This document shows, piece after piece, positions 26,891-35,615 of a stretch of 64,000 nucleotides of DNA (positions are counted from its first letter, which is position 1; each line of letters starts with the position of its first letter). Origin of the DNA: Thalassobacterium sedimentorum (GTDB lineage: Bacteria; Verrucomicrobiota; Verrucomicrobiia; Opitutales; Coraliomargaritaceae); contig NZ_JARXIC010000007.1 in assembly GCF_031127905.1 (NCBI RefSeq), positions 1-64,000 of the forward strand, read 5' to 3'. The position numbers and the translations under genes were made by a program. The notes under the pieces were generated by a model that saw only the letters and a program-made list of their open reading frames with translations, did not search any database and was not told the origin of the DNA.

Positions 26891-29275
26891 ATGTATTTTA
26901 ACAAAATTCCTCCTGCAGCTAACTTTCAAAACCAGCCAGCCGAGGCCCCTGAAAAACAGAGAACCAGTACACTGACAACTCTCGGCGAGGGCCTATTCAG
27001 GTACACGATCCGCGCCCCACAATGGCAGCAGAAGAGTCAGGCAAACTTGGATGAAGATATATTTAAACCGGACTCCTGCGGCGCTCGGATCACAGCAGAC
27101 AGCAAAAGTGGCTTACTGCTTAAGCTCAACAATCAAACATTATTGCGCTCATTCGCCGGCCGGGAATTTGGTATTCTAGGGCAAAAATGGGCCATGTCCT
27201 TCGAGTATAATACTTCGATGCGTTTCTACGGGCTAGGAGAAAAGAATGATCGACTCGAAAAGACCGGGGGCATCTACAAATTCTGGAATACAGACACTAT
27301 TGGCGACTTCGGCACTACACGCGTTCGCACTGAACCAACCGACCCAATGTATGTATCCATTCCCTATGTACTCATAACACAGGAGTCAGGCTGCGTCGGA
27401 ATCCTAATCAATAATCCTCATGCGACATTCATGAATCTCGCCGCAAAGGAAAACATCGCCAATTTGCTGGATGCCAAAGATAACGAACAACAGACCATAC
27501 ACATCGGAGCCTACGACGGCACACCAGACATTTATTTCATAATAGGAGACAGCCCTCGCTCAGTCACACGCAAGCTACAACGCCTCTGCGGCACTACCCC
27601 CTTACCACCACTTTGGAGCCTCGGTTACCAACAATGCCGTTGGGGCTACCGCGACCTAGACGACTTAGAAGCACTCGATAGAAAATTCGATGAGCTGGAG
27701 ATCCCCTGCGATGGCCTCTGGCTAGACATCGATTACATGGATGCTTATAAAGTGTTCACTGTCGTCGACGATGGCTTTAAAGGGCACCGGGCACGAATAC
27801 AGGCCCTAAAAGCGAACGGACGAAGAATCATACCAATTATCGATCCCGGCGTCAAATATTGTACCGGATATAGTACATTCGAAGATGGCCGCAATAAAGA
27901 CATATTCTGCAAAACTGCAGAAGGCGGCATCTATTCGGGTTTCGTTTGGCCTGGTCGAACTGCCTTCCCCGACTATTCGCAAGAAAAGGCACGTACATGG
28001 TGGGCCGAGCAACTACAGAACTACACCCTCGACTATTTATTCGACGGATACTGGCTGGACATGAATGACCCATCCACGGGTTCAGCCGAACTAGAAGACA
28101 TGCGCTTTAATAACGGGCAGGATGACCACAGCAGCTTTCATAATCAATACGCCTATGGCATGCAGCAGGCATCCCGCCGGGGACTGACTGCTGCGATTGG
28201 GCAAAAGCGCCCCTTTATTTTAAGCCGCAGTGGATTTATCAGTAGCTCCAGATATTCTGCAATATGGACAGGCGACAACTGGTCCAATTACTTTCACCTC
28301 AAGGCAAGCATCAATATGTCACTCAACTTGTCCTTATCCGGCCTCCCATTCAATGGTCCAGATGTCCCCGGTTTTGAGGGTGATGCCACGCCAGAACTTG
28401 CAGTCGATTGGTTCAAGGCTGGCTTCCTGTTCCCCTTCTTCCGCAACCACTCAGCAGCCAACACACGACAGCAAGAACCGTGGGCTTTCGAAGATCCATA
28501 TCGACAAGTAATCATTCATTACATCCGCCTCAGGTATAAATTATTACCCTACCTGTATAATCTATTCATTTGTCACACTGAAAGCGGCGACCCCATCCTA
28601 CGTCCACTGTTCTATGAATTTACAGACACCGCTGGCCGTTTGGATACAATTGAGGATCAGTTTATGATTGGGCCTAGCATTATGCAGGCTCCAATCGTGA
28701 ATGAAAATGAGAGCGAACGCTCGATAGCGCTTCCTACATGCAATTGGTTCGACGCTGGTTCGGGCCAATGGATCGAGAATAAAAGGCAAATTCAGGCGAT
28801 CACGAATATAGAAAGTACACCGCTCTTTATTCGGGATGGTGCCATCCTAGCCATGCGCCCAGGCGAACTAACAAAACAATGCTCTGACCTCTCAAACATC
28901 GAATGCCATATTTTTATCAGTGAGCATAATACAAAGACAGTCACCTGGGATTATCGATTTGACGACGGTGAAACAATCAACGCGCCTCAGGCTCATGTTC
29001 GGCTTCAATTCTCCCAACAGGGCGATAATACACTTCATGTAAACTGCCAGCAACTATCACTTGGAGCACAGGACTTACACATACACTTTGTTACCTACCA
29101 CAACTACCATTCGATTTGCTTACAGCATAAGGATGATATTATATCAATCCCTAGCAAGGAGCACTCACTCAATCTAACAGGACAAAAACTGGCGGCATAT
29201 CGTTCGCCCAGCTACACACTCACCGCAACATCGATACAGCCCCGACCTGATCAGGCAATTGCTTTTACAAATTAA
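26891..29275 (+). CDS. Glycoside hydrolase family 31 enzyme (alpha-glucosidase/alpha-xylosidase type)
   Basis: A 794-residue protein without a clear signal peptide, so probably cytoplasmic. After an N-terminal beta-sandwich (about 1-230, with FYGLGEKNDRL), the TIM barrel carries the nucleophile D390 in WLDMNDPS and the acid/base D462 in WTGDNWSNY. A further GH31 mark is GPDVPGFEGDATPEL. C-terminal beta domains follow from about 590. GH31 enzymes cleave alpha-linked glucose, xylose or related sugars; the MNDP in place of the common MNEP leaves the exact specificity open. The gene is preceded by a LacI-type operator and diverges from photolyase. It opens the glycan locus that ends with the LacI regulator. 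Confidence 0.93.
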   Translation: MYFNKIPPAANFQNQPAEAPEKQRTSTLTTLGEGLFRYTIRAPQWQQKSQANLDEDIFKPDSCGARITADSKSGLLLKLNNQTLLRSFAGREFGILGQKWAMSFEYNTSMRFYGLGEKNDRLEKTGGIYKFWNTDTIGDFGTTRVRTEPTDPMYVSIPYVLITQESGCVGILINNPHATFMNLAAKENIANLLDAKDNEQQTIHIGAYDGTPDIYFIIGDSPRSVTRKLQRLCGTTPLPPLWSLGYQQCRWGYRDLDDLEALDRKFDELEIPCDGLWLDIDYMDAYKVFTVVDDGFKGHRARIQALKANGRRIIPIIDPGVKYCTGYSTFEDGRNKDIFCKTAEGGIYSGFVWPGRTAFPDYSQEKARTWWAEQLQNYTLDYLFDGYWLDMNDPSTGSAELEDMRFNNGQDDHSSFHNQYAYGMQQASRRGLTAAIGQKRPFILSRSGFISSSRYSAIWTGDNWSNYFHLKASINMSLNLSLSGLPFNGPDVPGFEGDATPELAVDWFKAGFLFPFFRNHSAANTRQQEPWAFEDPYRQVIIHYIRLRYKLLPYLYNLFICHTESGDPILRPLFYEFTDTAGRLDTIEDQFMIGPSIMQAPIVNENESERSIALPTCNWFDAGSGQWIENKRQIQAITNIESTPLFIRDGAILAMRPGELTKQCSDLSNIECHIFISEHNTKTVTWDYRFDDGETINAPQAHVRLQFSQQGDNTLHVNCQQLSLGAQDLHIHFVTYHNYHSICLQHKDDIISIPSKEHSLNLTGQKLAAYRSPSYTLTATSIQPRPDQAIAFTN

Positions 29276-29301
29276 CCCCTAACTCAAAATCCCAACGCCC
29301 C

Positions 29302-29994
29302 GTGAATAAACAAGCCCCCTCAAAAAGTAAATGCACTGGCTTTACACTCATCGAACTACTCAGTGTCATCGCAATCGTCGCTATACTCATAAGCATCTTA
29401 TTCGTAGCCATCGGCCGCGTCCGAATTGAAGCGAGTAAATCAGTGTCCAGTAGCAATATCCGTCAAATCGTGCTCGCGATGAATCTGTATGCAAGCAGTC
29501 ACCACGGCTACCTTCCCTACCAAATGGACCCCGACACCAATCGAGATTGGAGCGGCATACTAGTGGATGCAGAATTACTACAAGAAGATGCGGTTTTTCA
29601 ATCACCGGAAGATAATTTCGCCCGTCGTTTCGAAGGCCAGCCACGCAGTTACGCAATTAATTCATCGAAATGGACCTACTTGGAAAACGATTATAAAAGC
29701 CCATGGCCCAAAGATCGACAGGCACTCCCGAGCAAAGCCGCGTTGATCCCTTCGAACATCATCTTAGTTGCCGAAAACTTTGGCGGAGCCGCAGACAACA
29801 CTGGTGCAAATGTTGGTGTCGCCGAATTTGAAGGCTTGGACGCGCTCACACGTAATTTATATGATGGCCAAGGCGCCTTCTATGGACTCGCTGACGCCAG
29901 TGTCATTTTTAAACGCAGTGAGGAAATGAATGAATACCGTGCAGACACCGATTATGGTGGCAATCCTTTGGATCCATGGAAATGGAAGAACTAA
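29302..29994 (+). CDS. Prepilin-type (pseudopilin) secreted protein
   Basis: A 230-residue protein with a type IV prepilin signal: a basic leader (residues 1-13), cleavage G13/F14, E18 as the conserved Glu5 of the mature protein, and the hydrophobic helix LLSVIAIVAILISILFVA. The rest is a globular domain with YAINSSKWTYLENDY and no minor-pilin family I can name. Such pseudopilins are very numerous in Planctomycetes and Verrucomicrobiota and often sit beside glycan-degradation genes. It starts with GTG 26 bp after the GH31 stop, so it is likely in the same transcript. It overlaps no neighbour once the next gene is started at 30015. Confidence 0.85.
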   Translation: MNKQAPSKSKCTGFTLIELLSVIAIVAILISILFVAIGRVRIEASKSVSSSNIRQIVLAMNLYASSHHGYLPYQMDPDTNRDWSGILVDAELLQEDAVFQSPEDNFARRFEGQPRSYAINSSKWTYLENDYKSPWPKDRQALPSKAALIPSNIILVAENFGGAADNTGANVGVAEFEGLDALTRNLYDGQGAFYGLADASVIFKRSEEMNEYRADTDYGGNPLDPWKWKN

Positions 29995-30014
29995 CCCCAA
30001 AATCAAAAAATCCA

Positions 30015-30878
30015 ATGAATAGAAAACTGCTTAAAATCGCACTCCTAATCATCAGCTGCTGCCAGTTAAATGCAGAATCACTGCAACTCTCACTCGTCCC
30101 GGACAAATGGGAAGTCAGCCAAAGCACAATTACAAACAGCAAGCAAAACACACTAACAGTTAAGTCAATAAACAACAGTATTTGGCTCTCACACAAAGAC
30201 TTGGTGAGCTATGTAGAGGGATCAGTCGCCACACTAGAATACTCTCTGCGCTCAGGTAATTTGGTGATACAAGCAGACTGGTTTAACGCAGAAGGTAATT
30301 ACTTAAAAACAACCAATCTACACAAAAGTACTTCCGAATCCAAAGCGACAAGTTTCAAAATAAACAAAGCACTGCCAGACACGGACTCGGCATACTATCG
30401 GCTAAAAATATGGGTCGAAGCTGAGATGCCAAATCTACAAATCTATACACTCGAGCTCAGCACCCAAACAACCAACCAAGCAGCGCTACTTCAAGCAAGC
30501 CAGGATTTTGAACCAACACAGGAGATCGACATCACCTTTAATCAAGATGGATCACTACAATTCAAACTTATTAATAGTGATACAGTTAAAACGCTACATA
30601 CTCTCAAGCAGTTCAGCATACAGGAACAAAACACTCTCGATATCCAACTTGAAACAATCACAGAAAGTTCAGCATTTTCAGTGCAGCTGTTACTCTGGGA
30701 CACTGCCGGCACTTATCTTGGATATGTTGATGCGCTGAAAGATATGACCGAGCCAAATACAGTGCATATCGATTTAGACAACTACCAGCTACCAAATGGT
30801 GCCTTCACCTATAGTATTAAATTCTGGCTAACAGGTCATTCAGAAACAGCGGCCATTCTACGTGTCGTGTCCAACTGA
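30015..30878 (+). CDS. Secreted protein with two beta-sandwich-like repeats
   Basis: A 287-residue protein with an N-terminal signal peptide (MNRKLLKIALLIISCCQLNA). I do not recognise a named family. Two segments are alike: about 75-140 (ADWFNAEGNYLKTTN ... YYRLKIWVEAE) and about 215-280 (LLWDTAGTYLGYVD ... YSIKFWLTG). Both have a D-x-x-G-x-Y-L turn followed by a Tyr/Phe-rich strand, like carbohydrate-binding beta-sandwiches. The PEP-CTERM protein at 32260-32829 has the same pattern. The start at 29976 would overlap the pseudopilin gene; the ATG at 30015 begins the signal peptide and is preferred. Probably a sugar-binding partner of the neighbouring enzymes (inference). Confidence 0.7.
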   Translation: MNRKLLKIALLIISCCQLNAESLQLSLVPDKWEVSQSTITNSKQNTLTVKSINNSIWLSHKDLVSYVEGSVATLEYSLRSGNLVIQADWFNAEGNYLKTTNLHKSTSESKATSFKINKALPDTDSAYYRLKIWVEAEMPNLQIYTLELSTQTTNQAALLQASQDFEPTQEIDITFNQDGSLQFKLINSDTVKTLHTLKQFSIQEQNTLDIQLETITESSAFSVQLLLWDTAGTYLGYVDALKDMTEPNTVHIDLDNYQLPNGAFTYSIKFWLTGHSETAAILRVVSN

Positions 30879-30889
30879 TAAGACCTCGG

Positions 30890-32185
30890 CTACAACTTCT
30901 TATTACGATCAAGAGTTTCCAGGTAATTAGGAGTCGATACACTTAGATCGCTTGGCTGAGCGGCAATCAATTCCGCAGCAGTGGGTACCTCTGCCAACTG
31001 CTGCGCAGACGCTGACTTCAAATAACGATGCAAGGGCTCTCGATTATCGTCTAAATTAACAGCTCGACCACTATGCTCGCCAAACCAAGTCTCAAGCGCA
31101 TCTAAATACTGAAACCCATCGGAAACTGTGGGCTCCAACGCAGTGCCTTCATTAAAGTCATTCCAAGTCACCAGTTGAATCACCTCTGGAGCGCCGCGCG
31201 CAGAACGCTCGAAAGTATCGCGTAGGGTGGATAAGCCTTCACGTGGCAACGCCCGTGTGCCATGGCCCCAGCCATCTACGCCAGAGTCGTCAAAACCTGG
31301 AGCAATCATATTCATAAAGAAATCCAGTTGTCCTGAATCGACCATACTCCTCGAGTAATCTGCAAAATCTTCCAAGTAAGTTACATCTTGAGTCCACCAA
31401 ACATAATTCGCCGCAATACCAGGATGGTATTCAGGGTTCAGATTTTGGCGTGCATACACGACAGGGTGTGGCAACGCATCGAAAATTTGACTCCATTCAG
31501 TCGGAAGAATGTTACGTGGCCCCATCGTATCCGAGCCCCAAAAATTAAATTGAAAAATAAACGGATCCCCATTGCGCCTTAAATAAGCAGGGTGCATGGC
31601 GTATTCACCAAGCACATACGAAAGATCCTTAATTGCAGTGCGTACAATCTCTGCGCGACTCTTTGGATGACGGTAAGGCTCCCAATTTAATTTCTCTTCA
31701 TAGCAAATGGCCACCTTCATGCCAATTCGCTGAGCCTCGTCTAGTATCAATGGCAACAAACCATCGACATCACTTCCTGGACCATACCAAATCACGAAGA
31801 ATGCATGTATGCCAATCGCATGGGCAGTTTCCAAATGGTAGCGAACAACCGCTCGGTTGTCTGAGCTGTACGGTCCAATTAATGGGTATTGAACCGATGC
31901 GATATCACGTAAACCATCCGCACGTAATTGGCGTGGATCTCTCACAATACTCTGCCCCCGCCATTCCCAATGGCTCCACTCATCTCGCCCGCGAGCACTC
32001 GTCTTAGGATTATTAAACCATGGCATATAGTGCGCCGCCAGCACCGGCCCACCGTCTCCGACATTCCAACCAGAGCTTGGTATGAAATTGCTCTGCGGCG
32101 AATCCTCAGGTGAACACCCGCTCAGCCAAAGAGAGAAAATTGATAGCCCTGCGCTGAGCAGTGAGGTCAGTCGAAGATGTTTCAT
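30890..32185 (-). CDS. GH99-like (endo-alpha-mannosidase-type) lipoprotein
   Basis: A 431-residue protein. The N-terminus has a lipoprotein signal with lipobox LSGC (Cys near residue 24), so it is attached to a membrane. The mature protein begins a TIM-barrel fold with AAHYMPWFNNP, then IGIHAFFVIWYGP and a C-terminal TWNDFNEGTALEP. These are features of the GH99/GH71-like group; GH99 enzymes cleave inside alpha-mannose chains, for example Glc-Man from N-glycans or yeast mannan. The specificity cannot be read from the sequence. Its stop lies 11 bp from the convergent stop of the secreted protein gene. The PEP-CTERM gene lies upstream on the same strand, separated by a terminator hairpin. Confidence 0.8.
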   Translation of the reverse strand: MKHLRLTSLLSAGLSIFSLWLSGCSPEDSPQSNFIPSSGWNVGDGGPVLAAHYMPWFNNPKTSARGRDEWSHWEWRGQSIVRDPRQLRADGLRDIASVQYPLIGPYSSDNRAVVRYHLETAHAIGIHAFFVIWYGPGSDVDGLLPLILDEAQRIGMKVAICYEEKLNWEPYRHPKSRAEIVRTAIKDLSYVLGEYAMHPAYLRRNGDPFIFQFNFWGSDTMGPRNILPTEWSQIFDALPHPVVYARQNLNPEYHPGIAANYVWWTQDVTYLEDFADYSRSMVDSGQLDFFMNMIAPGFDDSGVDGWGHGTRALPREGLSTLRDTFERSARGAPEVIQLVTWNDFNEGTALEPTVSDGFQYLDALETWFGEHSGRAVNLDDNREPLHRYLKSASAQQLAEVPTAAELIAAQPSDLSVSTPNYLETLDRNKKL

Positions 32186-32190
32186 TTATC

Positions 32191-32222
32191 AAAAAGTGCG
32201 AGCCCACACATGTGAGCTCGCA
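32191..32222 (-). terminator. Terminator of the PEP-CTERM gene
   Basis: The arms tgcgagc (32197-32203) and gctcgca (32216-32222) close a hairpin with an inner caca/tgtg pairing. On the minus strand the hairpin is followed by actttttgat, a short T-run. It lies between the PEP-CTERM gene and the GH99-like lipoprotein, partly in the latter's 5' leader, so it may limit read-through between the two. Confidence 0.75.
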
Positions 32223-32259
32223 ATCTACTATTACGCTGCTGAATCAAAGGTTACGAATG

Positions 32260-32829
32260 TTATTTGCGTCGCACAAATAACGCCCCCATTGCTAGCACAC
32301 CCAATAATAATGCAGACTGACCGGGTTCGGGCACCGCATTGATACTAGTAAAAGAGAATCCGCTCGAAAGATCTCCCTGCGTCCTAAGTCTCACGAAATA
32401 ACGGTCTGCATCCGTGAGGTTTTCAGAAATCGAAAATTCGGAAATGTCATAGCTGACCGCAATGGTATCCGCACTGTATCCACGCACATTCCTCTCAGTG
32501 AGATAGGTGCCCTGATCATCAAAGAAGACAATATCCAGCCTCCATTCTCCATTACCAATTGCTGCCGATGCCTCAAGTTCTACAATATATTGCTGATCAG
32601 AGCTATTGAGTGAAAAACTTGAAACACCATTTAACAGCCAATCCGCGCCTGCATCCTCACTTGCGGATGATCGGATCAGACTCACAACATTCCCATCAGA
32701 ACTGACAGGATTCATGTTACCAAAGGCCGAGAAGTTGGAGGCAGTGCTCGCATCATCAAAAAATGACTGAGCCATGAGGGGACTAACTGAAAGCATGGCA
32801 GTGAGAATGCTTATTGGGATTTTTTTCAT
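32260..32829 (-). CDS. PEP-CTERM sorting domain protein
   Basis: A 189-residue secreted protein. A signal peptide (MKKIPISILTAMLSVSPLMAQ) is followed by one beta-rich domain with LDIVFFDDQGTYLTERN and YFVRLRTQGD. The C-terminus is a PEP-CTERM tail: VPEPG, a hydrophobic stretch (ALLLGVLAMGALFV), then RRK. Such tails are recognised by exosortase, which anchors or releases proteins at the cell surface; no exosortase gene is in this window. The domain resembles the two repeats of the secreted protein at 30015-30878. It ends at a terminator near 32191-32222. Confidence 0.88.
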   Translation of the reverse strand: MKKIPISILTAMLSVSPLMAQSFFDDASTASNFSAFGNMNPVSSDGNVVSLIRSSASEDAGADWLLNGVSSFSLNSSDQQYIVELEASAAIGNGEWRLDIVFFDDQGTYLTERNVRGYSADTIAVSYDISEFSISENLTDADRYFVRLRTQGDLSSGFSFTSINAVPEPGQSALLLGVLAMGALFVRRK

Positions 32830-32908
32830 TTGTGTTATCTTTCGTATGTTGGGTTATTTGGATTCAAATACAGCAGTTCGCAGTAAATGTAGCGGAAACG
32901 ACAAAGGT

Positions 32909-35398
32909 TTAATTTTCATAAGTATCCCGGTAAGAGAAGATCTGTAAGAGACGCTCAAAATCAACTCGATCGAGTGGCACAACTGGTTTCATGCAGATCG
33001 CAACTTCTTCACCTGGAAATAAATCAAAGGCATTATCCGAGGCTCTAAAATCAACCGAATCCGCAAGCTTCAGAAACACTTGATAGGCAATAACATTGCT
33101 ACGCAGAATCACTTCAAATGAACCATCTTCGAGTACTCGAACGCTGTGGTTGATTTCAGGTTGCTTAAAATCAATGTGCCTTGGCGCAGAAAAAAAGGTG
33201 GTATTACAACTATCTTCCAAGCCAGGCACGCGCAGACGGGTTCTCAAAACAAGATCATCCCGTTCGTAACGCTTAATAGAATCCACACAGTCGACTGTAG
33301 CATAATGTTGTGATGTCCCCGGTAGCAGATCTGCGCGCCCTTGTTCAGACTGCAAGCACTGGTTCTGACTAAAGCTCCACAATTCCCATGTAACCTCACC
33401 CACTGCTGATTCAGCACCATCGTACACCAGGTGCACCTCCATTGCGTCGATATTGCTGACTCGATAATTATTACTCCAAATGACAGTTTCCTCACCAACC
33501 CGTTTCACCGAGATTAAAGCGGGCGCAAAGAAACGACGTGCGGCATACTGTAGAACTTTCCAGCGTCCTCCAAAGTCAAGGCTCGACCAAGAAGCAACTG
33601 GCCAACAGTCATTCAACTGCCAGTACAACGCCCCCATGGTACGTGGCATATTACGACGCATATGCTCGATCCCGAAACGCAAACAATACGCTTGATTGAG
33701 CTGTGACAGGTAGACCGTTGATTCATAATCCTTAGGGAATCGATACAGCGTTGAAATGTAATGAAAAATAATCTCATTACCACTGCCATTTTTTTGGTGG
33801 CAGTTCATATCGGGACTAAAAATATTCCGGCTCTTCGTAAAAGTCGCCGCGGTTTCTGGCCACGGATAAGCCTGCATGCCGAACTCCGAGAAAAAACGAT
33901 GTTCGAGCGCCTCGTAAGCCTCAACAGGCTGACGAGCCGCCCAAACACCCCAGAAGTGAGTATCCCCTGAGTCCACATTATCAGTGAAGCCCATCGGATC
34001 CTGGGGGTTCCAACCGGAACTCGGCCAGTATGACGCCGCAGTGCCATGCGCCGCAATTACCTCTGGTAAAATTTCATGAAAGAGTCTGACATATGCCTGT
34101 GCTTCTTCTGGGTGATCCCGCATCTTTTCCCAGTGCATTTGCACAATCTCATTGTTACCACACCAGAGCGCCAGATGACTCTGATTACGTAAACGGCGGA
34201 CTTGGTAGATCGCCTCCTCACGGACGGAATCCAAGTAATCGGGATCGCCTGGGTAGGTCCAGCAAGCAAACATGAAGTCATGCCAAACTAATAAGCCATT
34301 TTCCAAGCAACGCTGAAAGAATGCGTCACTTTCATACACACCACCGCCCCAGACACGAATCATATTCATGTTCGCATCACGTGCAGAATCAAGTGCATCG
34401 ATGGCCAGGGTCTCTCCCTCGTTTACAAAGCAGTGTGAAGGGATCCAATTCGCCCCCTTCGCAAAAATCGCTCGACCATTGACCTTAAATTGAAAACTCT
34501 CGCCCCACTCGTCCTGATGGCGATCGAGCACAATTTCACACAATCCAAGTGCCTGAACTCGCTGATCCAAGACTTGATCACCCGCCATTAGTCTCAGCTC
34601 CAAAGTATAAATCGACTGGACACCTTGCCCATTCGGCCACCACAGGTGTGGATCCATAACTCTGAACTCCAATGGCTGGCAATCATCACTCGAAACCTCC
34701 ACGACTGTCTCACCTTCATAGCATAAGCGACCGACAATTGTGCCCTCAGAAAACTCTCCCACCAGCTCGGGAATCACACGAACCACCACTTCATCCTCTT
34801 GGTGGCTTTGCTCCAACTTATAATCTTCAATACGGCAGGCACTCCAGGCTTCCAAACGAATCTCACGCCAAATTCCACTCGTTGCAAAACGAGGGCCCCA
34901 ATCCCAGCCAAAAGCGCATTGCTGCTTACGAATCTGTTGACGTCCACCAATCGGATCACAAGCGATCGGGCTTAAAGGTTTGCCCTCGCGCTCACGGATA
35001 TAATCCATCGGATTCGAAAATCGTATCTGCAACTCATTACCAGTCGGTTTCAAGAGCGACCCAACCTCGTACCGCAGACCTAAGAACATATTAGAAGTCT
35101 CAGCAATCACTTGGCCGTTCAGAATTACTGTGGCCAGAGTGTCTAAGCCATCCGCCACCAAATCAACACAACCCGCCGTCAATATCTGCTCTGTTACGTC
35201 AAATCGAGTGGCGTATTCCCAATCACATTCTTCGATCCACTGCAACTGAGCCTCATTACGCCCGTAAAATGGATCTGGGATCAACCCTTCACGGTGCAAG
35301 TCGGTATGTACACAACCAGGTACCACTGCTGGATAGCGTGTCGACTCATCGCATCGTCCGAAAGTCCATCTAGTATTAATTTTGAATCTAGCTATCAT
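32909..35398 (-). CDS. GH2 beta-mannosidase
   Basis: An 829-residue glycoside hydrolase. The N-terminal jelly roll carries VPGCVHTDLHREGLIPDPFYG, a strong mark of beta-mannosidases. The TIM barrel has the acid/base E417 in LWCGNNE and the nucleophile E505 in FFSEFGMQ. It removes beta-linked mannose from the non-reducing end of mannans or of the Man-beta-GlcNAc core of N-glycans. The ATG at 35398 gives the usual family N-terminus (IARFKINTRWTFG). A GTG at 35437 would add 13 residues and has AGGA at a fair distance, so it stays possible. No signal peptide is seen. It diverges from the LacI regulator across an operator. Confidence 0.93.
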   Translation of the reverse strand: MIARFKINTRWTFGRCDESTRYPAVVPGCVHTDLHREGLIPDPFYGRNEAQLQWIEECDWEYATRFDVTEQILTAGCVDLVADGLDTLATVILNGQVIAETSNMFLGLRYEVGSLLKPTGNELQIRFSNPMDYIREREGKPLSPIACDPIGGRQQIRKQQCAFGWDWGPRFATSGIWREIRLEAWSACRIEDYKLEQSHQEDEVVVRVIPELVGEFSEGTIVGRLCYEGETVVEVSSDDCQPLEFRVMDPHLWWPNGQGVQSIYTLELRLMAGDQVLDQRVQALGLCEIVLDRHQDEWGESFQFKVNGRAIFAKGANWIPSHCFVNEGETLAIDALDSARDANMNMIRVWGGGVYESDAFFQRCLENGLLVWHDFMFACWTYPGDPDYLDSVREEAIYQVRRLRNQSHLALWCGNNEIVQMHWEKMRDHPEEAQAYVRLFHEILPEVIAAHGTAASYWPSSGWNPQDPMGFTDNVDSGDTHFWGVWAARQPVEAYEALEHRFFSEFGMQAYPWPETAATFTKSRNIFSPDMNCHQKNGSGNEIIFHYISTLYRFPKDYESTVYLSQLNQAYCLRFGIEHMRRNMPRTMGALYWQLNDCWPVASWSSLDFGGRWKVLQYAARRFFAPALISVKRVGEETVIWSNNYRVSNIDAMEVHLVYDGAESAVGEVTWELWSFSQNQCLQSEQGRADLLPGTSQHYATVDCVDSIKRYERDDLVLRTRLRVPGLEDSCNTTFFSAPRHIDFKQPEINHSVRVLEDGSFEVILRSNVIAYQVFLKLADSVDFRASDNAFDLFPGEEVAICMKPVVPLDRVDFERLLQIFSYRDTYEN

Positions 35399-35518
35399 AT
35401 ATAAATCAGAGAAGAATGCGTGTAAATAATTTCCCACGAGCCGATCCTGCTAGTTAATGCTGACTGAAAAGGGTAATAGGGGAAGTTGAGAAGTGATACA
35501 TTGTCACATCTTCTAAGA

Positions 35519-35548
35519 ATGATACAGCGAATCCGTAGTTTACGTAAA
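35519..35548 (-). promoter_or_regulatory. Beta-mannosidase promoter with overlapping LacI-type operator
   Basis: On the minus strand, TTTACG (35543-35548) and TATCAT (35519-35524) are spaced by 18 bp and look like -35 and -10 boxes for the beta-mannosidase gene. The palindrome TTTACGTAAA (35539-35548) covers the -35 box and is the same core as the site before GH31. It also lies 68 bp upstream of the regulator gene on the other strand, which suggests autoregulation. Confidence 0.7.
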
Positions 35549-35615
35549 ACCAGACACATACATACTCGGCGCTGCCAACATTTCCTCCCCCCTAATTTTC
35601 AATGCTACAAAATCG

